A DNA stretch of 59,008 nt from an uncultured beta proteobacterium (lineage in GTDB: Bacteria; Pseudomonadota; Gammaproteobacteria; Burkholderiales; Burkholderiaceae_C), in NCBI GenBank assembly GCA_903920695.1, contig CAIXNB010000185.1, positions 1 to 59,008 on the forward strand, in the 5' to 3' direction. Shown here piece after piece: positions 27,330 through 36,146 of the stretch. The notes below the pieces were generated by a model. It ran no database searches. It was not told the DNA's origin and saw nothing but the letters and a program-made list of their open reading frames with translations. How positions within the stretch are numbered: position 1 is the first letter of the stretch; every line of letters starts with the position of its first letter. The translations under genes were made by a program, and so were the position numbers.

Positions 27330-27455
27330 CACGCAAAGTGGTCAGAGCAGGTTGACGTCATTGACGTCATTGACGTCATTGACGCTCTGCCGGCGACGCC
27401 GACGGGCAAGATTCAGAAATTCAGACTGAAAGACATTGCCAGGAGCGTTGCCTAG
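27330..27455 (+). pseudogene. Relic of an AMP-dependent acyl-CoA ligase C-terminus
   Basis: The frame ending at TAG 27453-27455 reads ALPATPTGKIQKFRLKDIA, the adenylate-forming-enzyme motif with the catalytic lysine (PTGKIQK). Only about 40 codons are left; the frame is stopped at 27324-27326 and no further ligase sequence is seen upstream. A run of V-I-D codons (DVIDVIDVID) from a 9-bp tandem repeat lies in it. It differs from the two intact ligases nearby, so it is a leftover of a third ligase gene. Confidence 0.75.
27352..27387 (+). repeat. TTGACGTCA 9-bp tandem repeat
   Basis: TTGACGTCA occurs three times exactly (27352, 27361, 27370), followed by TTGACGCTC. The unit contains the palindrome TGACGTCA and keeps reading frame, coding for Val-Ile-Asp in the ligase relic. 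Slippage in a decayed gene explains it most simply. Confidence 0.8.
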
Positions 27456-27708
27456 GGATTACGTTGTTGACAAGCAATCCGGGGCGGGACAACAATCCGC
27501 CCAACCCGTGACTTGCGTGTCCCGGTCAAACTGAAAAGTCTCAAGAATTCCCCGATCTGCCGAATCGGGCGCAGTTGGCTTGTAGGGAAAGTACCTACGC
27601 ACCCATGCTTATAGTACGCTATATTACTAGTATGCAGCGTATTAAAAATGTAGCCCGAGTCATTGACGATGACAAGCAGCTCTACTTCTGTTCAAGGGGT
27701 TTGAATAC
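27456..27708. promoter_or_regulatory. Promoter region of the transporter operon
   Basis: This 253-base stretch has no gene. It holds a hairpin CCCGAT-CTGCCGA-ATCGGG (about 27558-27576), an A/T-rich stretch with TACGCT (27615-27620) and AGCGTA (27636-27641) as inverted arms, and on the minus strand GCGTA-CTA-TAAGC (27607-27619), a variant of the shared GYGTA-N3-TA element. Transcription of the Liv-type transporter operon probably starts here. Confidence 0.45.
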
Positions 27709-28542
27709 ATGAGCGTATCGTCGGCCGCATTCAGTGCGATGCCACCTCAAACGTCCGAAGCCGGCATGGCACTTGCGGTCGAGGGTGTGGACCTGCGGTT
27801 TGGCGGCATTCACGCTTTGCGCAGTGTGTCATTCGCGGCTGCTCCCGGGGAGATCACGGCCATCATTGGCCCCAACGGAGCCGGCAAGACCAGTGTCTTT
27901 AATACGATTTCCGGCTTCTATCCGCCTTCTGCTGGACGCATCCGACTCGGTGATAAAGATATTACGCAAGTTCCTGTGCATGCGCGTGCCGCGCTCGGAT
28001 TGGCGCGCACATTCCAAAATATTGCGCTGTTTCGGGGTCTGACGGTACTTGAGAACATCAAGCTCGGCGGTCATCACATGATGAACGCCGGCATATTTTC
28101 AGCGCTGACCTACGGTTGCGCCGCGCGTGAGGAAGAGATGGTTTTGCGTGAAGAGGTCGAACGCAAGGTGATTGACTTTCTTGAGATCGACCACATCCGT
28201 CACTTGCCGGTCGACGTGCTGGCCTATGGTCTTCAGAAGCGGGTTGAGCTCGCACGTGCCCTCGCCATGCGGCCACGCGTGCTCATGCTCGATGAGCCAG
28301 TTGCCGGCATGAACCGTGAAGAAACGGAAGACATGGCGCGCTTCATCCTCGATGTGCAAGAGGAGTGGGGTGTGACGGTGCTACTGGTCGAACACGATAT
28401 GGGTATGGTGATGGACATTTCGAGTCATGTGGTTGTGTTGAATTTCGGGCAGGTTATCGCGAGCGGCACACCGGCCCAAGTGCGGGAGCACCCGCAGGTC
28501 ATTGAAGCCTATCTGGGTGTCGAAAGCGGAACTGCGGCATGA
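27709..28542 (+). CDS. ABC transporter ATP-binding protein, LivG-like
   Basis: The 277-residue ATPase has Walker A GPNGAGKTSVFN near residue 55, the LivG-type signature LAYGLQKRVELARALAMRP near 172 and Walker B VLMLDEPVAG near 191. It belongs to the branched-chain amino acid/aromatic acid (HAAT) importer class. It is the first gene of a five-gene importer operon (G-H-M-K-F) that runs on into acyl-CoA ligases, so the imported solute is probably the aromatic or alicyclic acid that feeds the pathway, not an amino acid. Confidence 0.9.
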   Translation: MSVSSAAFSAMPPQTSEAGMALAVEGVDLRFGGIHALRSVSFAAAPGEITAIIGPNGAGKTSVFNTISGFYPPSAGRIRLGDKDITQVPVHARAALGLARTFQNIALFRGLTVLENIKLGGHHMMNAGIFSALTYGCAAREEEMVLREEVERKVIDFLEIDHIRHLPVDVLAYGLQKRVELARALAMRPRVLMLDEPVAGMNREETEDMARFILDVQEEWGVTVLLVEHDMGMVMDISSHVVVLNFGQVIASGTPAQVREHPQVIEAYLGVESGTAA

Positions 28543-29411
28543 GCGAATTCATTGAATACAGCCTGCTTGGCCTGCTGTCGGGCGGTGTCATCGCGCTGAT
28601 CGCGCTGAGCTTTGTCCTGATCTACAAGGGCACTGGGGTTGTGAATTTTGCTGTTGGCGAAATCATGATGCTGGGCGCGTACCTGTACTACGCTGCGGCA
28701 GTAACTTTTGGCTTGCCACCGTGGCTGGCCTTCGCCCTGTCTTTGGTCATCATCGCTGTTTTGGGCGTTGTACTGGAGCGAACCGTGTTAAGACCGCTAT
28801 CAGGTCAACCTGCCGTGGCGGTGTTGATGGCGACCATCGGTATTGCCAGCATCATCCATGGCGCCGTGGAGGCGATGTGGGGCGGTGACACCTATTCCCC
28901 GCCGGCCTTGTTGCCGCGCACGCCGGTCACTATGGGTGAGATTCTGATCCCGGGCGCAGTGCTCGGCAACTTTTCTGTTGCCGCTTTGTTGATCGCCGGC
29001 TTCCTGGCCTTCTTTCGATATTCCAAGACGGGCATCGCATTGCGCGCCACTGCCAGCGACCCCGTAACTGCCGCCACACTGGGTATCAACATTAACTATT
29101 CACTGCGCCTGACCTGGGTGCTTTCCGGTCTGGTGGGCACCGTGGCGGGTGTGCTGATTGCCAGTTCTGCTGGTTTATCGCCATTGTTCGCCACCGCCGC
29201 GCTTAGCGTGTTTGCCGCCGTCATCCTGGGCGGGTTGGACAGCATTCTCGGAGCCATCGTTGCCAGTCTCTTTATCGGTTGGATCGAGGCGATTGGTGCC
29301 GGTTATTTGGGGGGCAAGACGAGCGAGGTTGTGCCCTACATCGTCGTGTTGGCCATCCTGGTCGTAAAGCCGTACGGTATTTTTGGTACCCGCACGATCG
29401 AAAGGCTGTGA
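28539..29411 (+). CDS. ABC transporter permease, LivH-like
   Basis: The 290-residue protein is hydrophobic throughout with about eight membrane segments. SFVLIYKGTGVVNFAVGEIM near residue 25 and GININ near 183 are typical LivH text, as is the late segment FAAVILGGLDSILGAIVASL. Its ATG overlaps the stop of the ATPase gene by four bases. It forms the inner-membrane channel with the LivM-like protein. Confidence 0.9.
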   Translation: MSEFIEYSLLGLLSGGVIALIALSFVLIYKGTGVVNFAVGEIMMLGAYLYYAAAVTFGLPPWLAFALSLVIIAVLGVVLERTVLRPLSGQPAVAVLMATIGIASIIHGAVEAMWGGDTYSPPALLPRTPVTMGEILIPGAVLGNFSVAALLIAGFLAFFRYSKTGIALRATASDPVTAATLGININYSLRLTWVLSGLVGTVAGVLIASSAGLSPLFATAALSVFAAVILGGLDSILGAIVASLFIGWIEAIGAGYLGGKTSEVVPYIVVLAILVVKPYGIFGTRTIERL

Positions 29412-29412
29412 C

Positions 29413-30453
29413 GTGAGAACTGGCGTTTTCCATGAGACGTTTGCCTCCGAAGAGAGGTTGTGGGAGTCTCCCACCGCGCGCAAATGGATGTTCGTATTTA
29501 CCATTGCGCTGTTCTCGCTGCCGCTTTGGGGGAGTGACTACGTCCTGGCGATGATTTGTATCGTCGGCATCCACGTCATCGCGACACTGGGGCTCAACCT
29601 CACCACTGGCAACGCAGGCTTGATTTCGCTCAGCCACGGCGTCTTCCTCGGCGTGGGTTGCTACACAGTGGCCTGGCTTGGCAAACACGGTATCCCGTTC
29701 TACCTGGCGCTACCGTTGGCTGGTTTCTTCGCCGCCTTGCTCGGCGTCATCGTTGGTCTTCCCAGTCTACGCGTAAAGGGACTTTATCTGGCCATTGCCA
29801 CGCTGGCGGCGCACTTCATCCTGACTTTTGTATTCCGTGAATGGAAATCGGTCACCGGCGGCATTCAAGGCACATCCATCCCCAGCGCCAATCTTTTTGG
29901 TTTCGAGTTCACAGGGGACCGGCGCAATTTTTATCTCATCTTTGTCTGTGCTTTCCTGATGGCGGTTGCCGCGCGCAATCTGGCGCGAACCCATATCGGC
30001 CGAGCTTTCGTGGCGGTTCGTGATCGCGACATCTCAGCCGAAATTCTGGGTGTCAACCTGCTGCGAACAAAGCTGCTGGCATTCGCCATCGGTGCCTTCT
30101 ACGCCGGCGTGGCCGGTGGCCTGCTGGGCTACTTCTATGGCGCCATTACACCGGACTACTTTATGCTGACCTTGGCGATATTTTATCTGGCGGCCGTCAT
30201 CGTCGGTGGCCTTGGCACTGTGCTGGGAAGCATCCTGGGCGCCGTATTCATGACCTTCGTACCCGAACTATTGCGCCTGATGGCGCAGGCCAGTTCCCAT
30301 TCATTTCCGGGCATTTCCGGCCTTCTGTTGCCGTTGGGACAAGTTGTATTCGGCCTGTTGATCATCGTGTTTCTGGTGTTTGAGCCGCACGGGCTGGCCG
30401 CCGTGTGGTCACGCGTACGGCGCGTCTTCCATCTCTGGCCGTTCCGCACTTGA
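29413..30453 (+). CDS. ABC transporter permease, LivM-like
   Basis: The 346-residue permease starts most likely at GTG 29413, two bases after the LivH stop (VRTGVFHETFASEERLWESP). Family text is LGLNLTTGNAGLISLSHGVF near residue 60, VRDRDISAEILGVN near 208 and a conserved AVIVGGLGTVLGSILGAVF near 263. An in-frame TTG lies 30 bases upstream inside livH and is less likely. It pairs with the LivH-like subunit in the membrane. Confidence 0.9.
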   Translation: MRTGVFHETFASEERLWESPTARKWMFVFTIALFSLPLWGSDYVLAMICIVGIHVIATLGLNLTTGNAGLISLSHGVFLGVGCYTVAWLGKHGIPFYLALPLAGFFAALLGVIVGLPSLRVKGLYLAIATLAAHFILTFVFREWKSVTGGIQGTSIPSANLFGFEFTGDRRNFYLIFVCAFLMAVAARNLARTHIGRAFVAVRDRDISAEILGVNLLRTKLLAFAIGAFYAGVAGGLLGYFYGAITPDYFMLTLAIFYLAAVIVGGLGTVLGSILGAVFMTFVPELLRLMAQASSHSFPGISGLLLPLGQVVFGLLIIVFLVFEPHGLAAVWSRVRRVFHLWPFRT

Positions 30454-30507
30454 ATCCGGTTTAGTTTTCGTTCTGCCTTTCACCCTCACCAACAAAAGGA
30501 GTCAACC

Positions 30508-31713
30508 ATGACAGACATCAACAGACGCAAATTGGTTAAAGCGATCGGTGCTGCGACCGCACTTGGACCGTTCAGTATCGGCTCTTCGTCAGCACAGGCA
30601 CACAAAGGCGATATTGTGATCGGCGCTGCGCAACCCATCACCGGAGTTTTTGCGTTCGCCGGAATTGCAATGGATAACGGCTTGCACGACTTCGTTGAAT
30701 GGAAAAATACCAAAGGTGGCGTATTGGGTCACAAGCTGCGCTACGTGTCTGAAGACAGCGGCTTCAAGGTCGACCAGGGTGTGGCGGTCTTCAAGAAGAT
30801 CGTGGCTTCGGAAAAGCCTTCGTTTTTTTACTGCGACGGTACGCCTTTGGTCAAAGCAGTTTCGCGGGATGTGATCAACTCGAATTCGATGATGACCTCG
30901 TCAACTTCGCTCACCAATGCGATGGCGGATCCGGTCAACATGCCACAGCATGTGGTACCTGGTGCCACCTACCCGCGTTTGCACGAAATCCTGATGGAGC
31001 ACATCGCGCGTTCCTCACAGGGCGCTGCTGCCAAGCCACGGATTGCCTATGTTTATACCGAAGCCGAAATGGGCATCGACGGCATCCCCGCTGCCAAGGC
31101 GCGTGCAGAAAAGCTCGGCCTGCCTATCGTCGCCGAGATTATTACAAAGCTCTCGGGTTTTGATGTTACGACCGAGGTTGCCAAGCTGCGCCGGGCCAAA
31201 CCAGATATCGTCGTCTTCCAAGGCTATATCCTGGCACCGATGCCCGAATTCGTGCGGCAGATGCACGAAGCTGGACTGAACCCGCAGATCATGGGGACGG
31301 CTTGGGGCTTGGATAAGCCGGCGTATGACGCTTTGGGTGCGCTTGGTGTGCAACTGACAGGCGTGAGCAGTTATCGCTATGGGCATGAGACCGATTCGCC
31401 AATGATCAATGCCATGCGCGAGTATCTGGCCAAGGCCAGGCCCGATGTCAAGTACCCTTCTCCGTTCTACATTAGTTCCTGGCTGTCCGGGATGATATTC
31501 GCCGAGGTCGCCGAGCGCTGCATCAAGGCGAACAAACCCTTGATCTTGCCGAACATGAAAGCGGCGCTCGAGTCGATGAAAGAATGGGACACAGGCGGCA
31601 TCGTGGGTCTGCAGGTTGACTTGAGCCGGCATCAGATCCCGGCTGGCCGCGTGTACCGGTATGACCCGGACAAGAAGACGATGGAACCAGCGAGCGCCTG
31701 GATCAAGGTATGA
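30508..31713 (+). CDS. ABC transporter substrate-binding protein, LivK-like (Tat signal)
   Basis: The 401-residue periplasmic protein belongs to the type-I Leu/Ile/Val-binding fold. The N-terminus NRRKLVKAIG followed by a hydrophobic stretch and SSSAQA-H is a twin-arginine-type signal, with cleavage expected near residue 31. The mature part starts KGDIVIGAAQPITGVFAFAG. Most Liv binding proteins use Sec, so a Tat signal suggests folding before export, though many HAAT proteins carry RR motifs. AAAGGAG precedes ATG 30508. Confidence 0.88.
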   Translation: MTDINRRKLVKAIGAATALGPFSIGSSSAQAHKGDIVIGAAQPITGVFAFAGIAMDNGLHDFVEWKNTKGGVLGHKLRYVSEDSGFKVDQGVAVFKKIVASEKPSFFYCDGTPLVKAVSRDVINSNSMMTSSTSLTNAMADPVNMPQHVVPGATYPRLHEILMEHIARSSQGAAAKPRIAYVYTEAEMGIDGIPAAKARAEKLGLPIVAEIITKLSGFDVTTEVAKLRRAKPDIVVFQGYILAPMPEFVRQMHEAGLNPQIMGTAWGLDKPAYDALGALGVQLTGVSSYRYGHETDSPMINAMREYLAKARPDVKYPSPFYISSWLSGMIFAEVAERCIKANKPLILPNMKAALESMKEWDTGGIVGLQVDLSRHQIPAGRVYRYDPDKKTMEPASAWIKV

Positions 31714-32519
31714 GTGATGCAGCGCTGACTGTGGAGAACATCGAAGTTGTCTACAACCACAGCGTTCAGGCCTTGCGCGGCCTTTCACTTGAAGTGCCGC
31801 AAGGCAAGATCGTGGCGCTGCTCGGCTCCAACGGGGCCGGCAAGACCACAACACTGAAAGCCGCGTCGGGCATCCTGCCTTTCGAGAAAGGAAAGATCGC
31901 CTCGGGGCGTGTGCGCTTCTTTGGCGAAGACATTGTTGGCAAAGCCTCTTACCAACTGGCCCGCCAGGGCATGGCGCACGTGCGTGAAGGGCGGCATATC
32001 TTTGAGGATTTGACGATCGAGGAAAACCTGGTTGCCGCAGAAAATGCGGCGGCCGGGCGGCAGCGCGGCGATGTCGATAGCGAGCTCGCATTCAGTTATT
32101 TCCCGCAGCTGCGCGAACGGCGCAAGCTGCTTGCCGGTTATCTGTCGGGAGGCGAGCAGCAAATGCTTGCCATTGGCCGCGCCATCATCGGTCAGCCGCG
32201 ACTCATCCTGCTGGACGAACCTTCACTCGGCCTGGCACCGCTCATTGTCAAAGACATTTTCTCAATCATTGAGCGCATCAATCGCGAGCAGGGCGTCGCG
32301 ATGCTGCTGGTGGAGCAAAACGCCCACGTCGCGCTCAGCGTGGCGCACTCGGGATACATCATGGAAAACGGCCGCATCGTGATCGACGGCCCCACCGAGA
32401 AGTTATTGAACGACCCGGATGTGCAGCGCTTCTATCTCGGGACCGGAGACGATGGCGAGGGCCACTTGAGTTTCCGGGATATCAAACATTACAAGAGACG
32501 CAAACGCTGGCTCTCCTGA
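31710..32519 (+). CDS. ABC transporter ATP-binding protein, LivF-like
   Basis: The 269-residue ATPase has Walker A GSNGAGKTTTLKAAS near residue 37, signature YLSGGEQQMLAIGRAI near 143 and Walker B LILLDEPSLGLAP. It overlaps the binding-protein gene by four bases. The C-terminal extension past residue 240 (GEGHLSFRDIKHYKRRKRW) is longer than in typical LivF proteins and basic. It completes the five-gene importer. Confidence 0.9.
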   Translation: MSDAALTVENIEVVYNHSVQALRGLSLEVPQGKIVALLGSNGAGKTTTLKAASGILPFEKGKIASGRVRFFGEDIVGKASYQLARQGMAHVREGRHIFEDLTIEENLVAAENAAAGRQRGDVDSELAFSYFPQLRERRKLLAGYLSGGEQQMLAIGRAIIGQPRLILLDEPSLGLAPLIVKDIFSIIERINREQGVAMLLVEQNAHVALSVAHSGYIMENGRIVIDGPTEKLLNDPDVQRFYLGTGDDGEGHLSFRDIKHYKRRKRWLS

Positions 32520-32531
32520 ACGACGCACACC

Positions 32532-34358
32532 ATGACGACCTCAAGTACCGACCTGAAAGATTTGCCGCTGCCGCAACAGTTGCTGCATTGGGCGCGCGTG
32601 CGCCCTGATGCCACCGCCTTGCGACAAAAGGAGTTTGGGGTCTGGCAGACGGTCAGTTGGGCGGAGTATGCGCGCCAGTCCCGCCTTTTCGGGCTAGGTT
32701 TGCTGCAACTTGGTTTGGCGCCGGGGCGCAGCGTCGCTTTGCTCGGTGAAAACTGCAGGGAATGGGTCTATTCAGAACTCGGCATTGCCATGGTGGGCGG
32801 CGTCACGGCCGGGGTGTACCCGACATCGCCGGCCCCCGAGGTGGAATACCTGGTGGCGCTTTCCGAAGCACCCATCATCGTGTGCGAGGATCAGGAACAA
32901 CTTGACAAGGTGATTTCGGTGCGGGAGCGCCTGCCCCACCTGCGCGCGATCGTGGTGATCGATCCACGGGGTCTGCGCCGTTACGACCGAACAGGTCTGC
33001 ACAACTTTGTTGACGTGGTTGCGATGGGACTGGCTTTCGAATCGGCGAACGCGGCGGCGGCTGCTGCTGCAAGCGCAGGCCCCAAGTTGGATGACATCGG
33101 TTTGATGGTGTTTACGTCGGGTTCTACCGGTCGGCCGAAGGCAGCCATGATGAGTTGGCGCGGCTTGGGCTGCGCTGCCCGCGGCCTCAACACCGTGCTC
33201 GGCTGCAACGAAAAGGATTCCCTGGTTTCTTACCTGCCCTTGTGCCACGTGGCCGAGCAGATGTTCTCGGTCCACATTCCCTTGGCCACGGGCGCTGTGG
33301 TCAATTTCGCCGAAAGCCTGCGCACAGTGCAGGAAGACCTGCGCGAGTTATCGCCGCAGATATTCTTCGGTGTACCCAGGATCTGGGAAAAATTCCATGC
33401 TTCGATCCAGACCAAACTGCGCGAAGCCGGCGGCCCGCGCCTCTGGCTGTACCAGAATGCGATGAAATCACTCGACAGTATTTCCACTAAATCACGTAAG
33501 CAATGGACTGTGCTGGACCGCGTGCGCTGGGCCTTCTGGTACGTGTTGATCCTGCGCGCCTTGCTCAATTACGTGGGTCTGCGCAGTTGCCGCATCGCGA
33601 TCTCGTCGGGCGCTCCAATTGCGCCCGGAATTCTGAAGTTCTTTCGCGTGCTGGGTGTCCCGATCCGCGAAGCCTATGGGTTGACCGAGGCCTCGGGTGC
33701 CACAACCATGCAGCCGAGCGATGCATCACCCGTGGGCACCGTGGGGCTTCCCTACCCGGGCGTCGAACTCAAGCTCGCTGACGATGGCGAGATCCTGATT
33801 TGGGGTGACGTCGTATTTCGCGGCTACTACAAGAACGAAGAGGCGACGCGCGAATCGATCGATGTCGATGGCTGGTTGCACAGCGGTGATGTTGGCTGCT
33901 GGGAGGATGGGCCAACCGGCAGGGAGTTGCGCATCATCGACCGCAAGAAGGACATCATGATCACGGCCGGCGGCAAGAATATCACGCCGTCCGAAATTGA
34001 GAATGCATTGCGGTTTTCGCCGTATATCAAGGAGGCGATCGTGATCGCCGACCGGCGACGCTTTGTCTCAGGCCTGATTCAGATCGACTTCGAAAACGTC
34101 AGCAAATGGGCTGAGGAGCAGGGGTTGACGTACACCAATTTCCGCAGTCTGGTGGAATTGGCGCCGGTTCGCGATCTGATTCAAGCTGAGGTCGATGCCG
34201 TCAACGCCGAAATGCCGCAGGTGCAGCAGGTACGCAAGTTCCACCTGCTGACCAAGGAGCTTGACCACGACGACGGCGAGGTAACGGCAACGATGAAGGT
34301 GCGGCGCAAGAGTATTAGTGAGAAATATGCCGCGGTGATCGAGGCCATCTACGTTTGA
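32532..34358 (+). CDS. AMP-dependent long-chain-type acyl-CoA synthetase
   Basis: The 608-residue ligase has the AMP-binding motif VFTSGSTGRPKAAMMS near residue 194, SYLPLCHVAEQMFS near 235, and the FAA1-type insertion with FFGVPRIWEKFH. The core ends IIDRKKDIMITAGGKNITPSEI near 475. The C-terminal lysine motif is not the usual PTGK; the tail reads DHDDGEVTATMKVRRKSISE, as in other FAA1-like enzymes. It makes an acyl-CoA from a carboxylic acid and ATP. It is 12 bases behind the importer operon, which supports uptake coupled to activation. Confidence 0.88.
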   Translation: MTTSSTDLKDLPLPQQLLHWARVRPDATALRQKEFGVWQTVSWAEYARQSRLFGLGLLQLGLAPGRSVALLGENCREWVYSELGIAMVGGVTAGVYPTSPAPEVEYLVALSEAPIIVCEDQEQLDKVISVRERLPHLRAIVVIDPRGLRRYDRTGLHNFVDVVAMGLAFESANAAAAAAASAGPKLDDIGLMVFTSGSTGRPKAAMMSWRGLGCAARGLNTVLGCNEKDSLVSYLPLCHVAEQMFSVHIPLATGAVVNFAESLRTVQEDLRELSPQIFFGVPRIWEKFHASIQTKLREAGGPRLWLYQNAMKSLDSISTKSRKQWTVLDRVRWAFWYVLILRALLNYVGLRSCRIAISSGAPIAPGILKFFRVLGVPIREAYGLTEASGATTMQPSDASPVGTVGLPYPGVELKLADDGEILIWGDVVFRGYYKNEEATRESIDVDGWLHSGDVGCWEDGPTGRELRIIDRKKDIMITAGGKNITPSEIENALRFSPYIKEAIVIADRRRFVSGLIQIDFENVSKWAEEQGLTYTNFRSLVELAPVRDLIQAEVDAVNAEMPQVQQVRKFHLLTKELDHDDGEVTATMKVRRKSISEKYAAVIEAIYV

Positions 34359-34459
34359 ACCGGTCGCCCTCAGACAAGCACTGCAAAGTTCGCAATCAAT
34401 TCAATCGACTTGACATTCGGATCGCAGGATGTCGCAACACAAGGTAACAAGAGGAAGCA

Positions 34460-36109
34460 ATGCAATTCGACACAACACTCACGTCAGTCCGCTCCGCCGC
34501 CATGCGCGCACAAGGTTGGTGGCAGGAAAAGACCATCAACGACTATTTTAAGGATGCGGTTGGCGCCTATCCAAACAAGACGGCACTCGTGGCCAACGTG
34601 CAGGGAGCCGGCGCCGCGCGAAGGATCAGCTACAGCGAGCTTGACGCATTGGCCGCCACGGCCGCTGCCTCACTGAGCGCCATCGGTGTCGGTCGTGGCG
34701 ACGTGGTGTCGATGCAGTTGCCCAACATCTGGGAATTCGTCGTCGTCACGCTCGCTGCATCGCGCATTGGCGCAGTGGTCAATCCGCTGATGCCGATCCT
34801 GCGCGAACGCGAATTGGCCTATATGCTTGACTTCTGCGAAGCGAAGGTGCTGATCGTGCCGGCGCTGTACCGTGGCCATGACCACGCGGCCATGGCGCGC
34901 AGCCTGCTGCCGCAGTTACCGCATCTGAAACGGCTGGTTGTCGTCGGCGAAGACGGACCGGATGGCTTTGCCCAGGCCTTGTTGAGCGCTGGCAAGCCCG
35001 GTGCCGGTTCGGACGCCAACATGGGCACGCTGAAGGCAGATGAAGTGACGCTGCTGATGTTTAGTTCCGGCACCACGGGTGCACCCAAGGGGGTGATGCA
35101 CACCTCCAATACCCTGCTGTCAACCCTGCGGACATCGATCGAGGACCTGCATCTGACACCTGAGGACGTCGTGCTGGCCGCTTCGCCGGTCGGGCACTTG
35201 ATGGGCTATGCCTATCTGACGATGATGCCGCTGATGCTGGGCGCCACCATTGTGTTGATGGACGTCTGGGAGCCCCTGGCGGCACTGAATCTGATGCGCA
35301 GTGAGAAAGTCAGCTACTGCTCCGCGGCCACGCCCTTCCTGTCCGATCTTGTGACGGCCGTGGAAGGTGGAGACCCCGGAGCTCCGACGTTCCGCCTTTT
35401 TGGTTGCGCTGGTGCGCCGATACCACCCGTGTTGATTGAACGTGCCGCGAAAGCCATGAACCTGACCGTGTGTTCGATCTGGGGCATGACCGAGCTGGTC
35501 GCTGGCACCCTGACACAGATTGAAAAGGCGCGAGAACTGTCGGCGGTGGCTGATGGTCGGGCAACTCGTGGCAATGAAGTGAAAGTAATCGACGGCAATG
35601 GTGGTCCGGCTCCAATCGGTGTGACCGGACGGCTCTTGTTCCGTGGCAGTTCACTGTTTGTCGGTTACCTCAAACGTACGGACTTGAGCGCGGTCGACGC
35701 CGAAGGCTGGTTCGATACCGGCGATCTGGCCTATGTGCTCAACGATCAGGGTTATATTCGCATCGATGGCCGCAGCAAGGACATCATCATCCGGGGTGGA
35801 GAGAACGTGCCGGTGTTTGAAATCGAAGGCTTGCTTTTGCGTCATCCCGCCGTGGCAGCGGTCGCCATCGTTGGCTTCCCGGATGCGCGGCTTGGTGAAC
35901 GGGCGTGCGCCTTTGTCGTCGTCAAACCTGGGCAGACTTTCGATATGAGCGATCTGACCGCGTATATGCAGGCCTCGCAGACGGCTAAGCAGTATTGGCC
36001 CGAGCGGTTGGTGTTGTGTGACGAGTTACCCCGGACTGCGACCGGAAAGGTGCAGAAGTTCAAGCTGCGGGAGCAAGTCAAATTGGCGCCGGGTGTGGCG
36101 GCGACCTGA
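34460..36109 (+). CDS. aliA: Cyclohexanecarboxylate-CoA ligase (AliA-like)
   Basis: The 549-residue adenylate-forming enzyme resembles AliA of R. palustris from memory, including the unusual start MQFDTTL and GWWQEKTINDYF, SMQLPNIWEF near residue 91 and NPLMPILRERELAYML near 110. AMP-binding motif FSSGTTGAPKGVMHT is near 201 and the catalytic-lysine motif RTATGKVQKFKLRE near the end. AliA activates cyclohexanecarboxylate; a related alicyclic or aryl acid is possible. The gene lies before the crotonase and AliB-like dehydrogenase genes. Confidence 0.8.
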   Translation: MQFDTTLTSVRSAAMRAQGWWQEKTINDYFKDAVGAYPNKTALVANVQGAGAARRISYSELDALAATAAASLSAIGVGRGDVVSMQLPNIWEFVVVTLAASRIGAVVNPLMPILRERELAYMLDFCEAKVLIVPALYRGHDHAAMARSLLPQLPHLKRLVVVGEDGPDGFAQALLSAGKPGAGSDANMGTLKADEVTLLMFSSGTTGAPKGVMHTSNTLLSTLRTSIEDLHLTPEDVVLAASPVGHLMGYAYLTMMPLMLGATIVLMDVWEPLAALNLMRSEKVSYCSAATPFLSDLVTAVEGGDPGAPTFRLFGCAGAPIPPVLIERAAKAMNLTVCSIWGMTELVAGTLTQIEKARELSAVADGRATRGNEVKVIDGNGGPAPIGVTGRLLFRGSSLFVGYLKRTDLSAVDAEGWFDTGDLAYVLNDQGYIRIDGRSKDIIIRGGENVPVFEIEGLLLRHPAVAAVAIVGFPDARLGERACAFVVVKPGQTFDMSDLTAYMQASQTAKQYWPERLVLCDELPRTATGKVQKFKLREQVKLAPGVAAT

Positions 36110-36146
36110 TATCGTGCGCATCTTGTAGACGAGGATTTTCTTACGG

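Noticed and set aside
27352-27387. CRISPR-like or operator array from the TTGACGTCA repeats
   Set aside because: The unit is only 9 bp with no spacers. It keeps the reading frame of a ligase relic, so slippage in a dead gene is the simpler reading.
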